Source of the DNA: JAIRMO01 sp046533115 | Lineage (GTDB): Bacteria; Spirochaetota; Spirochaetia; Treponematales; Breznakiellaceae | NCBI RefSeq assembly: GCF_046533115.1 | Contig: NZ_JAJQRC010000021.1 | Span: 1-45,561 of the forward strand | DNA length: 45,561 bases | Reading direction: 5' to 3' | In this document: positions 15,999 through 24,708 of the stretch, piece by piece | Numbering within the stretch: position 1 is the stretch's first letter | How the letters are laid out: each line of letters begins with the position of its first letter | Made by a program: the position numbers and the translations under genes | The notes under the pieces: generated by a model | What the model saw: the letters and a program-made list of their open reading frames with translations, nothing else | The model's database searches: none | Told to the model about the DNA's origin: nothing

Positions 15999-17507
15999 TT
16001 AGCTCCAAAAAGGACGGTACCCCGCAGGATGGGGGATAGGGTATTTGGCCTCATAGGCTTCGGCGATATCCAGCAGGGTGGCCTCGGAAAAGGCCCGGCC
16101 CAGCAGCTGGACCCCCACGGGAAGGCCCCCCACCAGTTCCGCGGGGAAGGACAGGGCGGGGAGTCCCGCCAGGTTGGCGCAGCAGGTGTAGAGATCCGCG
16201 GCCTTTTGGGCAAAGGGGGAGAGCCCCGTCTCCCCCCGGCCAAAAGCCCGGGTGGGGAACACCGGAAGGAGGATCCCGTCGCAGGGGGGAGGGGGACCGT
16301 TGTAATCCATCCCCCCCAGGAGTTCCTCAAAATTCCGGCGTATCCCCGAGCGGATCCGCTGGGCCCGAAGGTAGTAGCGATCCTGGAATCCGGAGCGGAG
16401 TACAAAGGTTCCCAGGAGGATCCGTAGTTTCACCTCCGGTCCGAACCCCGCTTCCCGGGTTTTATCGATGAGGTCGTCGGGATTTTCCGCCCAGTCCGGG
16501 CGTTTACCGTAACGAACCCCGTCAAACCGGGCCAGATTGGCGCTGGCCTCGGCGGTAGCGATGGTATAGTAGGCGGGGACCCCGTATTTTAGGCTGGGGA
16601 TCTCCACATCCACCAGGGTATAGCCCATATCGGCCAGCCGATCCTGGGCGGCCCGGAATGCCTGGGCCACCTCGTCTTCCAGTACCGCCGCCTGGGCCGC
16701 GGTCTGCAGGGCGTCCACCCCGGAGGCTTCCTGGGCCGCGGCGGCGATTGCCCGGGCCACCGCTTCCGGGGAGAGGACCCCGATCACCCGGCCCTTGGAC
16801 CGGGCCGCGCCGTAAAGGGGGGGAGACCCCGGAGGGGGCTCCCGGGTGGTTTCGTCCCGGGGATCCTTCCCCCGAATGGCCGCGAAAACCCTCCGGCACC
16901 GGGAGACGGTATCCGCCAAAACCCCGATGGTCTCCAGGCTTGAGGCGTAGGCCACGAGGCCGTACCGGGACACCGCCCCATAGGTGGGCTTGAGCCCCAC
17001 TGTTCCGCAGAAGGAGGCGGGCTGCCGTACCGATCCCCCGGTATCGCTGCCCAGGGCAAAGGGCACGATCCCCGCGGCCACCGCCGAGGCGGACCCTCCG
17101 GAAGACCCCCCCGCGACCCGGCTTTGGTCCCAGGGATTGTTGGTCCGCTTGATCCCCGAAGAATCGGTGGAGGATCCCATCCCGAATTCATCCATGTTGG
17201 TTTTACCGATCACCACTGCCCCCGCGGCCTCCAAACGCCGCACCGCCGTGGCCGTATAGGGGGACCGGAGCTTTTCCAGGAGTTTGGATCCGCAGCTTAA
17301 GGAAAAACCCTTCACCGCGATATTGTCCTTCACCGCACAGGGCAGCCCCCGGAGGGGGGCGGTTTCCGGAGGTATGGGGGGCAGATCCGGGGAAAGGTCC
17401 CCTGCTTCCGGCCCTTCGGGCTCGTCTTTAAATTCAATAAAAGCGCCGATCCGCGTTTCCCATTCTTTACAATATGATAAAAACCCGTCGGGTAATGTTA
17501 TGGCCAT
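15999..17507 (-). CDS. gatA: Asp/Glu-tRNA amidotransferase subunit A
   Basis: Glutaminase subunit that releases ammonia from glutamine for GatB. It has 502 residues from the ATG at 17507, with GAGGAGG about 11 nt upstream; the frame stays open to a TTG at 17549. The amidase-signature triad is complete: K60 (AVKDN), S135 (GGSSGGSA) and S159 (DTGGSVR), with spacings identical to known GatA. It is followed directly by gatB. A gap of 103 bases separates it from gatC. Confidence 0.95.
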   Translation of the reverse strand: MAITLPDGFLSYCKEWETRIGAFIEFKDEPEGPEAGDLSPDLPPIPPETAPLRGLPCAVKDNIAVKGFSLSCGSKLLEKLRSPYTATAVRRLEAAGAVVIGKTNMDEFGMGSSTDSSGIKRTNNPWDQSRVAGGSSGGSASAVAAGIVPFALGSDTGGSVRQPASFCGTVGLKPTYGAVSRYGLVAYASSLETIGVLADTVSRCRRVFAAIRGKDPRDETTREPPPGSPPLYGAARSKGRVIGVLSPEAVARAIAAAAQEASGVDALQTAAQAAVLEDEVAQAFRAAQDRLADMGYTLVDVEIPSLKYGVPAYYTIATAEASANLARFDGVRYGKRPDWAENPDDLIDKTREAGFGPEVKLRILLGTFVLRSGFQDRYYLRAQRIRSGIRRNFEELLGGMDYNGPPPPCDGILLPVFPTRAFGRGETGLSPFAQKAADLYTCCANLAGLPALSFPAELVGGLPVGVQLLGRAFSEATLLDIAEAYEAKYPIPHPAGYRPFWS

Positions 17508-17610
17508 GCGTATTGTTTCCTCCTCGTATAGTACCGTAACCGGAGACAAAAATAAAGGGACAACGCCGGTTCAAAATCCACCTGTTTTGAAATTGGCTCA
17601 GGTTCCTTCC

Positions 17611-17940
17611 CTACAGGACGTTGGGGACCACAATGAACCGGCCGTCCCGTTCACCCGCATTATTGAGCAGGTTTTCGTTAAGGCTGTTGGAATGGCAAGG
17701 GGAATTATTTGCGTTTTTTTGCACGGTATCGGACCGAAAGTGGCCGGATCCGGCGGTCCACTGAGGTTCATTAAGGGAGGAAATGGAGACGGAAAAGGCC
17801 CCGGTATCCTCATCGGCCGCCTGCATGGCGGCAAAAAACCCAAGCATCTGCTCAAAAGCGGGAAACGCCCCGGTTAATTCCGTTTCATCCGGATTCAGAT
17901 GGGCAAGCCGGGCGGTTTCTTGTAAATCTTCGATTTTCAT
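17611..17940 (-). CDS. gatC: Asp/Glu-tRNA amidotransferase subunit C
   Basis: Small linker subunit that stabilises GatA-GatB. 109 residues, including the N-terminal ARLAHLNPDETE helix and the C-terminal NNAGERDGRFIVVPNVL signature. The middle part (about 45-85) is poorly conserved. No Shine-Dalgarno sequence precedes the ATG, and a promoter -10 box ends only 6 bases upstream, so the mRNA may be leaderless. Confidence 0.9.
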   Translation of the reverse strand: MKIEDLQETARLAHLNPDETELTGAFPAFEQMLGFFAAMQAADEDTGAFSVSISSLNEPQWTAGSGHFRSDTVQKNANNSPCHSNSLNENLLNNAGERDGRFIVVPNVL

Positions 17941-17946
17941 GGAGGG

Positions 17947-17976
17947 ATTTTCTCACAAGGGGCCGGCCTCTGTCAA
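17947..17976 (-). promoter_or_regulatory. Promoter of gatC-gatA-gatB-aspS
   Basis: A perfect TTGACA (17971-17976 on the minus strand), an 18-bp spacer and GAAAAT (17947-17952, 4 of 6). A start about 7 bases after the -10 box would fall on the A of the gatC ATG. Confidence 0.55.
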
Positions 17977-18070
17977 GTATATTTATTCATTTAGGAGAGT
18001 ATCATTGTATAATTATTCCAAAGCCATATCCTGTTTTTTAGCCGTTACCCGGTACGGGCCGCCGCCCGCC

Positions 18071-18409
18071 TTACCAGATCCGTTCCAGGATCATATAGAG
18101 GGCGGTTCCCGCAAAGATGCTGATCAGGGAATTCCGCTTCCATATATGGACCAGAGCGGTTATCGCCGACGCGATCAATACCGGGATGCTCCGGAGGGGG
18201 TCTTCTTTTACGGGACCGGCTATCGCGTTAAAGGCCAACACGGTCATGGCCGCCGGGGGGGCCGCCTGTTCCGCCAGGGCGAGGAGGGTTCCCACAAAGC
18301 CCCCTTTCCGGTCCCCCTCCCCCCGGCTTCGAAAAAACAGGAAGGGGACGGCCCGGCAGAACAGGATCACCCCTCCCATGGCAAAGGTGTAGGCCAGGGC
18401 CCGGGACAC
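18071..18409 (-). CDS. azlD: AzlD-family branched-chain amino acid exporter subunit
   Basis: 112 residues, four membrane segments, with RALAYTFAMGGVILFCRAVPFLFF at the N-terminus as in AzlD proteins. It partners AzlC to export branched-chain amino acids or analogues. The GTG start lies 2 bases after the azlC stop; GGAGG is about 16 nt upstream within azlC. The start is therefore less certain than the identity. Confidence 0.85.
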   Translation of the reverse strand: MSRALAYTFAMGGVILFCRAVPFLFFRSRGEGDRKGGFVGTLLALAEQAAPPAAMTVLAFNAIAGPVKEDPLRSIPVLIASAITALVHIWKRNSLISIFAGTALYMILERIW

Positions 18410-18411
18410 GG

Positions 18412-19134
18412 TTAACAGGGGGATTCCTCCCTAACACCCCGGTCAAAGATCTGCACCAGGACCAGGGAAAGCGCCATGGCGGAGAGGAGGGATAGCCGGG
18501 AGGGGAGGAGCAGGGTTCCCAGGATCGCCGTCAGGCCGGAAATGATAAAGGGCAGGGGCCGCCGTAAGCGGAGGATCTGTTCAATCATCAGCACGATAAA
18601 AAGGGCGGTCAGGGAAAAACCTATCCCCTCCAGGTTGAAGGGGATCAGGGTCCCGGCAATGGCCCCGATCAGGGTGCCCATGATCCAGTAGAGCTGATCC
18701 AGCAGGGCAATATAAAACATCAGCCGGTTTCGTTCAGGAAAGTCCGCGCCAAGGGCCTCCGGGGCGGGCAGGGAGGAGAGGAGGGCGAAGGTTTCGTCGC
18801 TCAGGGCAAAGATGAGGTAATACTTATAGGGCCCCGCCTGCTTGATCCGTTTGAACAGGGAGAGACCGTAGGCGATGTGCCGGGCATTTACCACCAGCTG
18901 GACCAGGCAGGCCTCCCCCAGGGAGGCCCCGGCGGCAAAAAGCCCTACCGCAATATACTGACCCGCCCCGGCAAACATGACCACACTGCTCACCAGGGCA
19001 AGCCACCAGGGATACCCCGCGTCCACCACCAGGAGGCCATAGGCGATACCTATGGCCGTATACCCCAACAGCACGGGGACCGAGTATTTAAGCGCCAAGA
19101 TACATATCCGGGGACGGCTCAGGGGATGCTCCAT
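18412..19134 (-). CDS. azlC: AzlC-family branched-chain amino acid exporter
   Basis: 240 residues from the ATG at 19134 with about seven membrane segments. KYSVPVLLGYTAIGIAYGLLVV and NARHIAYGLSLF are typical AzlC sequences. The frame is open to a TTG at 19245, but that extension lies next to the groEL terminator and is not hydrophobic, so it was not used. No strong ribosome site is visible at 19134. It is paired with azlD just downstream. Confidence 0.85.
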   Translation of the reverse strand: MEHPLSRPRICILALKYSVPVLLGYTAIGIAYGLLVVDAGYPWWLALVSSVVMFAGAGQYIAVGLFAAGASLGEACLVQLVVNARHIAYGLSLFKRIKQAGPYKYYLIFALSDETFALLSSLPAPEALGADFPERNRLMFYIALLDQLYWIMGTLIGAIAGTLIPFNLEGIGFSLTALFIVLMIEQILRLRRPLPFIISGLTAILGTLLLPSRLSLLSAMALSLVLVQIFDRGVREESPC

Positions 19135-19245
19135 AGATTTAGGTGATTTTAATCCCCGGGGCGGGGTTTTGTCCAGATACCGTATTTTATGCACACCTAA
19201 AGGCTCCGGTTCCAAAAATCTTGCGTTTTGAGACCGGCTTACCAA

Positions 19246-19286
19246 TAAAACAAAGCCGCCGGTGAACCTCTCGGTCCGCCGGCGGC
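19246..19286 (-). terminator. groEL terminator
   Basis: On the minus strand, an 8-bp stem GCCGCCGG/CCGGCGGC with a 16-nt loop is followed by TTTGTTTT. It lies 30 bases after the groEL stop and separates groEL from azlCD. Confidence 0.8.
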
Positions 19287-19316
19287 CGTATCTTACTGGA
19301 TGTTACCAGGAACGGT

Positions 19317-20960
19317 TTAGTAGTCCATTCCTCCCATACCGCCCATTCCGCCGCCGGGCATGGGGGGCGTCTCCTTTTTCTCGGGGATGTCGGTGATGGC
19401 GCATTCGGTGGTGAGGAGGAGGCTCGCGATGGATGCGGCGTTTTGCAGGGCCGAGCGGGTCACCTTGGCGGGATCGATGATACCTGCCTTGACCATGTCC
19501 ACCCATTCCAGCTTGGCGGCGTCAAAGCCCACCCCTTTCTTTTCGGACTTGGCCTTATCGGCGATTACCGCTCCGTCCAGGCCCGCATTTTCGGCGATTT
19601 GGCGGATCGGTTCCTCCAGGGCCCGCTTGACGATCTTGAAGCCCACCTTTTCATCGTCGGTAAGCCCCTCGGTATTCGCCTTGTCCAGGGCGATGGCGGC
19701 CTGAATCAGGGCCAGTTCGCCCCCGCTTACGATCCCCTCTTCAATGGCCGCCCGGGTGGCGGAAAGGGCATCCTCTACCCGGTGTTTTTTCTCCTTCAGT
19801 TCCACCTCGGTGGCGGCGCCGACATTGATCACCGCTACCCCGCCGGCGAGTTTGGCCAGCCGTTCCTGGAGTTTTTCCCGGTCATAATCCGAGGTCGTAT
19901 CCTCAATCTGGGCCTTGATCTGGGCGATCCGGTCCTGGATCTCCTTCTGTTTCCCCGCCCCGTTGATGATGGTGGTGTTGTCCTTGTCGATCTTAATGGT
20001 TTTTGCCTTACCGAGCTGGGATATTTCGGTGTTTTCCAGCTTGAGCCCCAATTCTTCGGAGATAACTTCCCCGCCGGTGAGGATGGCGATATCCTCCAGC
20101 ATGGCCTTGCGGCGATCCCCAAAACCAGGGGCCTTAACCGCGCAGGTACGGAGGGTTCCCCGGAGGCTGTTCACCACCAGGGTGGAGAGGGCCTCCCCGT
20201 CCACATCTTCGGCGATGATGAGCAGGGGCTTGCCGCTCTGGGCGACCTTTTCCAGGAGGGGCAGCATATCCTTCATGGAGGAGATTTTTTTATCGTGGAT
20301 CAGGATATAGACATCCTCGTAGACACTGGTCATGGTGTCCCGGTCGGTAACAAAATAGGCCGAGATATATCCCCGGTCAAACTGCATCCCCTCCACAAAT
20401 TCGATGGTGGTATCCATGGTTTTGGATTCTTCCACGGTGATAACCCCGTCTTTCCCCACCTTTTCCATGGCATCGGCAATGGTATTACCGATTTCACTGT
20501 CATTGTTGGCGGAAACCGAGGCCACATGGGAGATCTCTTCCTTGTCCTTGATTTCCTTTGAATTCTTCTTGATTTCCTCTACGGCGATCTCCACCGCCTT
20601 ATCAATGCCCCGTTTCAGCTCAATGGGGGTCATCCCGGCGGCTACCGACTTAAGCCCTTCCTTAATCAGGGAATAGGCCAAAACCGTGGCGGTGGTGGTA
20701 CCGTCCCCGGCTACGTCATTGGTTTTTGTGGCCACTTCTTTAAGGAGTTGAGCCCCCATGTTTTCGTAGGGGTCGGCCAGTTCAACTTCTTTTGCGACGG
20801 ATACGCCGTCTTTGGTCACGGTGGGGGCCCCGAATTTCTTGTCCAGAAGGACATTTCGCCCTTTAGGCCCCAAGGTCACCTTAACGGCCTTGGAAATCTG
20901 CTCCACCCCCGCAAGCAATTTGCGGCGGGCTTCCTCGTTGAACAACAACTGTTTAGCCAT
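19317..20960 (-). CDS. groL: Chaperonin GroEL (Cpn60)
   Basis: 547 residues, full length. MAKQLLFNEEARRKLLAGV and VKVTLGPKGRNVLLD at the N-terminus, DGTTTATVLAYS at the ATP site, and a C-terminal Gly-Met tail ending GGMGGMGGMDY. It folds cytosolic proteins in a 14-mer with GroES. AGGAG precedes the ATG. No groES lies directly upstream or downstream, and no CIRCE element (TTAGCACTC inverted repeat) is visible in the 413-bp upstream region. Confidence 0.97.
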   Translation of the reverse strand: MAKQLLFNEEARRKLLAGVEQISKAVKVTLGPKGRNVLLDKKFGAPTVTKDGVSVAKEVELADPYENMGAQLLKEVATKTNDVAGDGTTTATVLAYSLIKEGLKSVAAGMTPIELKRGIDKAVEIAVEEIKKNSKEIKDKEEISHVASVSANNDSEIGNTIADAMEKVGKDGVITVEESKTMDTTIEFVEGMQFDRGYISAYFVTDRDTMTSVYEDVYILIHDKKISSMKDMLPLLEKVAQSGKPLLIIAEDVDGEALSTLVVNSLRGTLRTCAVKAPGFGDRRKAMLEDIAILTGGEVISEELGLKLENTEISQLGKAKTIKIDKDNTTIINGAGKQKEIQDRIAQIKAQIEDTTSDYDREKLQERLAKLAGGVAVINVGAATEVELKEKKHRVEDALSATRAAIEEGIVSGGELALIQAAIALDKANTEGLTDDEKVGFKIVKRALEEPIRQIAENAGLDGAVIADKAKSEKKGVGFDAAKLEWVDMVKAGIIDPAKVTRSALQNAASIASLLLTTECAITDIPEKKETPPMPGGGMGGMGGMDY

Positions 20961-21037
20961 AATTCTTTTTCTCCTCTTTTATTACCGGGCTTTTTGGATA
21001 GCCACAGGGCTTCGCGCCTGTATGCGATAGAACCGGT

Positions 21038-21067
21038 ATAATATGAAATGGATTTCGCCTCATACAA
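21038..21067 (-). promoter_or_regulatory. Likely groEL promoter
   Basis: On the minus strand, TTGTAT (21062-21067), an 18-bp spacer and TATTAT (21038-21043). The leader would be about 70 nt. Confidence 0.5.
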
Positions 21068-21220
21068 AGGGTGAGGACTTGCTTATAAAATACTAAATTA
21101 TAGCCATTCCGGCAATACCAAAAGATCATAATTAGGAGTTTTTACTCAGAAAACCACCGGAACCCATAGGAATTTTTATTGGCCGCCGGAAGGACGTCCG
21201 AATTTCCCTTTTATTCCTCC

Positions 21221-21314
21221 CTGTTCGGGTCTGTTCGGATGGTTCATGGTCATTTTGAACTGAGCATTACCGGGCCGTAATGGATTTGACTTTATCGGGA
21301 ATTATCAGCATTAT
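21221..21314 (+). promoter_or_regulatory. Divergent upstream region: repeat fragment and promoter of the oxidoreductase gene
   Basis: The 413-bp space between groEL and the oxidoreductase gene holds a fragment of the TTCG(T/G)G-type dispersed repeat (21221-21250). After it come TTGACT (21286-21291), a 17-bp spacer and CATTAT (21309-21314) as a possible plus-strand promoter. No gene or RNA was recognised in the rest. Confidence 0.4.
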
Positions 21315-21373
21315 ACCATAAGGGCGGTTCCAAAGTCGTACCGGACCTATTTGCCTAATTAAGGAGTGAGGAT

Positions 21374-22372
21374 ATGGAAAAATTACGGATGGGGGTGCTT
21401 GGTTGTTCAACCCATTATGCGTTACGGATTGGGATTCCCCTTAAATCGTCCCTGTTGGTTGAACCCTATGCGGTCGCTTCCCGGGATGCCGGGAAGGCCC
21501 AAAAATATGCCGAATCTTTGAATTTTACCGTGGCCTATGACTCCTACGATAAATTGCTGGCGGATCCCCAGGTGGATTTTGTCTATTGCCCCCTGCCGAA
21601 TCACCTCCACAAGGAATACATCAAAAAAGCCGCCGATGCGGGAAAGCCCATCCTCTGTGAAAAACCCCTGGGGCTCAACGCCCGGGAGGCGGTGGAGGCG
21701 GCGGAGTACTGTCAAAAGAAGGGGATCCTCCTGATGGAGGCCTTTATGTACCGCTTCCATCCCCAGTGGATCCGGGCGGCCGAAATTATTAAGGCCGGGG
21801 AGTTGGGAAAAATCATGCTGACCCAGGGGATCTTTACCTATAATAATACCAATCCCGCCAATATCCGTAATATCGCCGCCTATGGCGGGGGCGGTATATT
21901 GGATATCGGCTGTTATACGGTTTCAACCGCCCGGCTCATCCACGGGACGGAACCCCAGGGGGTAATCTGTAAGCTCCTTCGGGATCCCGTTTCCCAGGTG
22001 GACATCCAGGCAAGCGCCCTGCTTGACTTTGGGGATGGGCGGACGTCTTCCTTCACCATAGGCACCCAAATTTTCCCCTATCAAAAGGTTTTTGCCCTGG
22101 GAACCGGCGGCTCCCTTACGGTGGAACTGCCCTTTAATATGTATGGGGATTGTCCCGGCCAATTATCGGTTTCCACCGGTGTCGGAAACCGGCTGGTGGA
22201 GACCGAAATAGCCGATCAGTACCTGCTGGAATTTGACGCCTTTGCGGAAGCCCTCATCAACAATACCGGGGCTCCGATCCCCCTGTCCGATGCCATCGCC
22301 AATATGGCAGTTTTGGATGCCCTTTTTGCTTCCGCCGCCTCGGAAAAATGGGAGCCGGTACAAAAACAGTAA
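21374..22372 (+). CDS. Gfo/Idh/MocA-family NAD(P)-dependent oxidoreductase
   Basis: 332 residues. The Rossmann N-terminal domain begins MGVLGCSTHY, and CEKPLGLNAREA carries the conserved EKP with the catalytic-type lysine. FMYRFHPQW starts the C-terminal alpha/beta domain. Members oxidise or reduce sugars and cyclitols; the substrate here cannot be read. AAGGAG lies upstream. RNase HI follows after 32 bases, an association with no obvious shared function. Confidence 0.9.
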   Translation: MEKLRMGVLGCSTHYALRIGIPLKSSLLVEPYAVASRDAGKAQKYAESLNFTVAYDSYDKLLADPQVDFVYCPLPNHLHKEYIKKAADAGKPILCEKPLGLNAREAVEAAEYCQKKGILLMEAFMYRFHPQWIRAAEIIKAGELGKIMLTQGIFTYNNTNPANIRNIAAYGGGGILDIGCYTVSTARLIHGTEPQGVICKLLRDPVSQVDIQASALLDFGDGRTSSFTIGTQIFPYQKVFALGTGGSLTVELPFNMYGDCPGQLSVSTGVGNRLVETEIADQYLLEFDAFAEALINNTGAPIPLSDAIANMAVLDALFASAASEKWEPVQKQ

Positions 22373-22404
22373 CCGGGCAAACCGTTATTTTTTAAGGAAG
22401 CGTA

Positions 22405-22983
22405 ATGGGCATAAAAATCTATACCGATGGGGGCTGTTCCGGGAATCCCGGTCCGGGCGGCTGGGCCTATATCATTGTCCGGGATAACTCCCCTGACCAT
22501 AGAACCGGCGGCGGCCCTCCGATAAAGCCCTCCTGGGACACCAAGGACGGTGAAGATGAGCTTATCGCCGAAAATTATGGGGGAGAACTGGATACCACCA
22601 ACAACCGTATGGAACTAACCGCGGTGATAGCCGCCCTGAAAGCGTTATCAAAGCTGGAACGCCCTGCCGAGGCGATTACAGTGTTCACCGATTCCCAATA
22701 TGTCCAAAAGGGCATGAGTGTTTGGATAAAAGCCTGGAAGCGGAACAGTTGGCGTACCAGTGACCGGAAACCGGTAAAGAACCGGGACCTATGGGAGGAT
22801 CTGGACGAAATGGTGTTAAATTTCCTTATTGACTGGCAATGGATTAAGGGACATGCGGGAAATGAATATAATGAGCGCTGTGACCGGATGACCCAGCAGG
22901 CCATCAGCTTCCTGCAGGGGAGGGGAGCCGGCGGGAATATCGGCGGTCAACGGTATTTCTCTTTCTGGCGCCCGGCCTTTTAG
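22405..22983 (+). CDS. rnhA: Ribonuclease HI with an insertion
   Basis: Cuts the RNA strand of RNA-DNA hybrids. Catalytic D8, E70, D96 and D160 plus H150 (GHAG) are all present. Against the E. coli enzyme there is an extra stretch of about 24 residues (roughly 28-55, Gly/Pro/Asp rich) between the first strands, and a short C-terminal tail. 192 residues instead of about 155. The insertion is on the side away from the active-site carboxylates by family topology (inference). Confidence 0.93.
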   Translation: MGIKIYTDGGCSGNPGPGGWAYIIVRDNSPDHRTGGGPPIKPSWDTKDGEDELIAENYGGELDTTNNRMELTAVIAALKALSKLERPAEAITVFTDSQYVQKGMSVWIKAWKRNSWRTSDRKPVKNRDLWEDLDEMVLNFLIDWQWIKGHAGNEYNERCDRMTQQAISFLQGRGAGGNIGGQRYFSFWRPAF

Positions 22984-23009
22984 TCGACCTTCCGGAGGGA
23001 TGGCAGCCG

Positions 23010-23243
23010 CTAATCGTTCCCGTCGTTCAGGGCACTGGATAGGTACTCCGCCAGTTTTATCGCTTCTTCCCGGGTCAGGGTGATGCCCTTGCCCATTTTT
23101 TCATGTCCCGGAGCCCAATCCCGAAGGTCGAATTTGGGGGTCCGGCCGTTCCAGGAGACCAGGTTCAGCTCTTTTTTCCATCCTCCCCTTTCTTCGGAAA
23201 GGATACCGTAGCTTTTTATAATGTCGTAGGTGATATCCGGCAT
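23010..23243 (-). CDS. YdbC/PC4-like single-stranded nucleic-acid-binding protein
   Basis: 77 residues. The pattern YGILSEERGGWKKELNLVSWNG, KFDLRDW and MGKGITLTREEAIKLAEYL matches the bacterial YdbC family. That family has the PC4 coactivator fold and binds single-stranded DNA. Acting as a dimer is known for the family. It is convergent with rnhA, with 26 bases between. Confidence 0.82.
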   Translation of the reverse strand: MPDITYDIIKSYGILSEERGGWKKELNLVSWNGRTPKFDLRDWAPGHEKMGKGITLTREEAIKLAEYLSSALNDGND

Positions 23244-23580
23244 GGTTACCTCTTAAAATCGCAGGTTTGGCTTGGGATTGACTTATACGGGCCTGTTTTA
23301 AAGCTCGGTTTTTTTTGAAAGGGGCTTTAGAAAAAACAGCCCCCCATTAAGCCGGCCCGCTTTTCCCTTAAAGGTAAGGATGTTATTTTTAACTTGCTCA
23401 TTGTGAAAAGGGATAGTATACTAATTATAGAAAGAAATATATTACCAACAAAACCTGATTGGTTTTGGAATGATCTATGGAAAAGTGGTCAAAAGCCTGC
23501 TTTTTTCTTTAAAATTAAGGAAAGGTTCCAAAAAACTGATGTTCGGGGAATATTTCCATCTATGAGGAGGTATAAAAAGT
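23244..23580 (+). promoter_or_regulatory. Upstream region of the lipoprotein-LysM pair
   Basis: 337 bp without a gene and AT-richer than its surroundings. A GGGGCT/AGCCCC hairpin (23321-23326/23338-23343) has no T tract. TTGCTC (23394-23399), a 17-bp spacer and TATACT (23417-23422) form a weak promoter. AGGAGG sits close to the lipoprotein ATG. The leader would be about 150 nt. Confidence 0.4.
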
Positions 23581-24708
23581 ATGAAAAATGTATATAAAAT
23601 GGCCCTTTTGGCGGGAATTCTGATGATTTTTTCCCTTGTTTCCTGTAAATCAACCCCGGCTCCGGAGGAACCTCCCCCGGCAGCTCCCACCCTTCCCACT
23701 CCTCCCCCGGCCGCCCCTCAGCCGGATCCCGAGAAGGGACCGCCGGATCAGGCGGCCATAGACGCCCTGGCCGAGGCCAAGGCCCGCCTGGAAGCATCCA
23801 GGACCATGGCGATAGATACGGACAGTCCCCGGTATTTTCCCGAAGATTGGGAAGCGGTGGAAAAACAATACCGTTCCCTGGATGATCCGGCGCCGGCTAC
23901 CCTGGGGGAGTTCCGGGCCGCTGTCGAGGCCTACCGGGCGGTGGCGGACGTCTATGACGACCTTACCCGGCAGTCCCTGCCCCTCTATGCCGAGGATCGG
24001 GCCCGGGAGATCCAGAAGGCCCGGCAGGGAGCCCTGGATGCCGGAGCCGTGGCTATCACCCCGGATCGGCTCTTGGCGGCGGATGCTATGGTGAATAAAG
24101 CCGTATCCCAGTACAATAGCGGCGCTTATTATCCGGCGGCGGCTTCGGCGTTTACCGCCATAGATATGTATACGGCCCTGAAAACCGGGCTGGAGGCGTA
24201 TGTCACCCGGCAGCAGATTGTGGAGCATGATTTTATAAAATATGATCCGGTTAATTTTGAATTTGCCGATACGATTGGTCTCGACGCCATCTCCAATTAC
24301 GATACGGGTCTTATAAAAGATGCCCAGGATAAGGCGGAACAGGCGGCGCTCTGGTATGCCATGATTCTGGACACGGGATGGGAAACCTTTGCTTCCGACC
24401 ATGGAGCCGCCGCGGCCGAGGTACAACAGGCCGCCTACAACCTTAAGGCCCATGTGGCCCTGAAGAAGGACTATGACGCCGCCGCCGAAACCCTCAAGCA
24501 GGGGGATGCCCTATTCTCGGGCCGGCGCTTTGCCGACGCGGTGAACTTTTATATCCGGGCGAAATCCCAATTCGAGGTGGTTCGGGATGCCGCCCGGGAA
24601 AAACGCCGTCTGGCCGAAGAAGCCATACGGGAAGCGGAGGAGTCCATAATCAGAAGTGATGAAAAAGCACGGGATGCCGAGATTATTTTGGAAGGAGATA
24701 CCCTATGA
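23581..24708 (+). CDS. Lipoprotein with helical repeat region
   Basis: 375 residues. Lipoprotein signal with the lipobox LVSC and Cys22. A Pro/Ala-rich linker (about 25-55) may span periplasm or wall. The rest is Ala-rich, TPR-like helices, with a charged coiled coil at the end (RDAAREKRRLAEEAIREAEES). Specific function unknown. AGGAGG lies upstream. The last bases overlap the next gene's ATG (ATGA), so the two proteins are made together and probably work together at the envelope. Confidence 0.75.
   Translation: MKNVYKMALLAGILMIFSLVSCKSTPAPEEPPPAAPTLPTPPPAAPQPDPEKGPPDQAAIDALAEAKARLEASRTMAIDTDSPRYFPEDWEAVEKQYRSLDDPAPATLGEFRAAVEAYRAVADVYDDLTRQSLPLYAEDRAREIQKARQGALDAGAVAITPDRLLAADAMVNKAVSQYNSGAYYPAAASAFTAIDMYTALKTGLEAYVTRQQIVEHDFIKYDPVNFEFADTIGLDAISNYDTGLIKDAQDKAEQAALWYAMILDTGWETFASDHGAAAAEVQQAAYNLKAHVALKKDYDAAAETLKQGDALFSGRRFADAVNFYIRAKSQFEVVRDAAREKRRLAEEAIREAEESIIRSDEKARDAEIILEGDTL

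Noticed and set aside
20961..21373. CIRCE heat-shock operator upstream of groEL
   Set aside because: Neither half-site TTAGCACTC nor GAGTGCTAA is present.
23244..23580. Riboswitch or small RNA gene in the long leader of the lipoprotein gene
   Set aside because: Only one short hairpin is visible, with no conserved aptamer pattern I recognise and no T tract.
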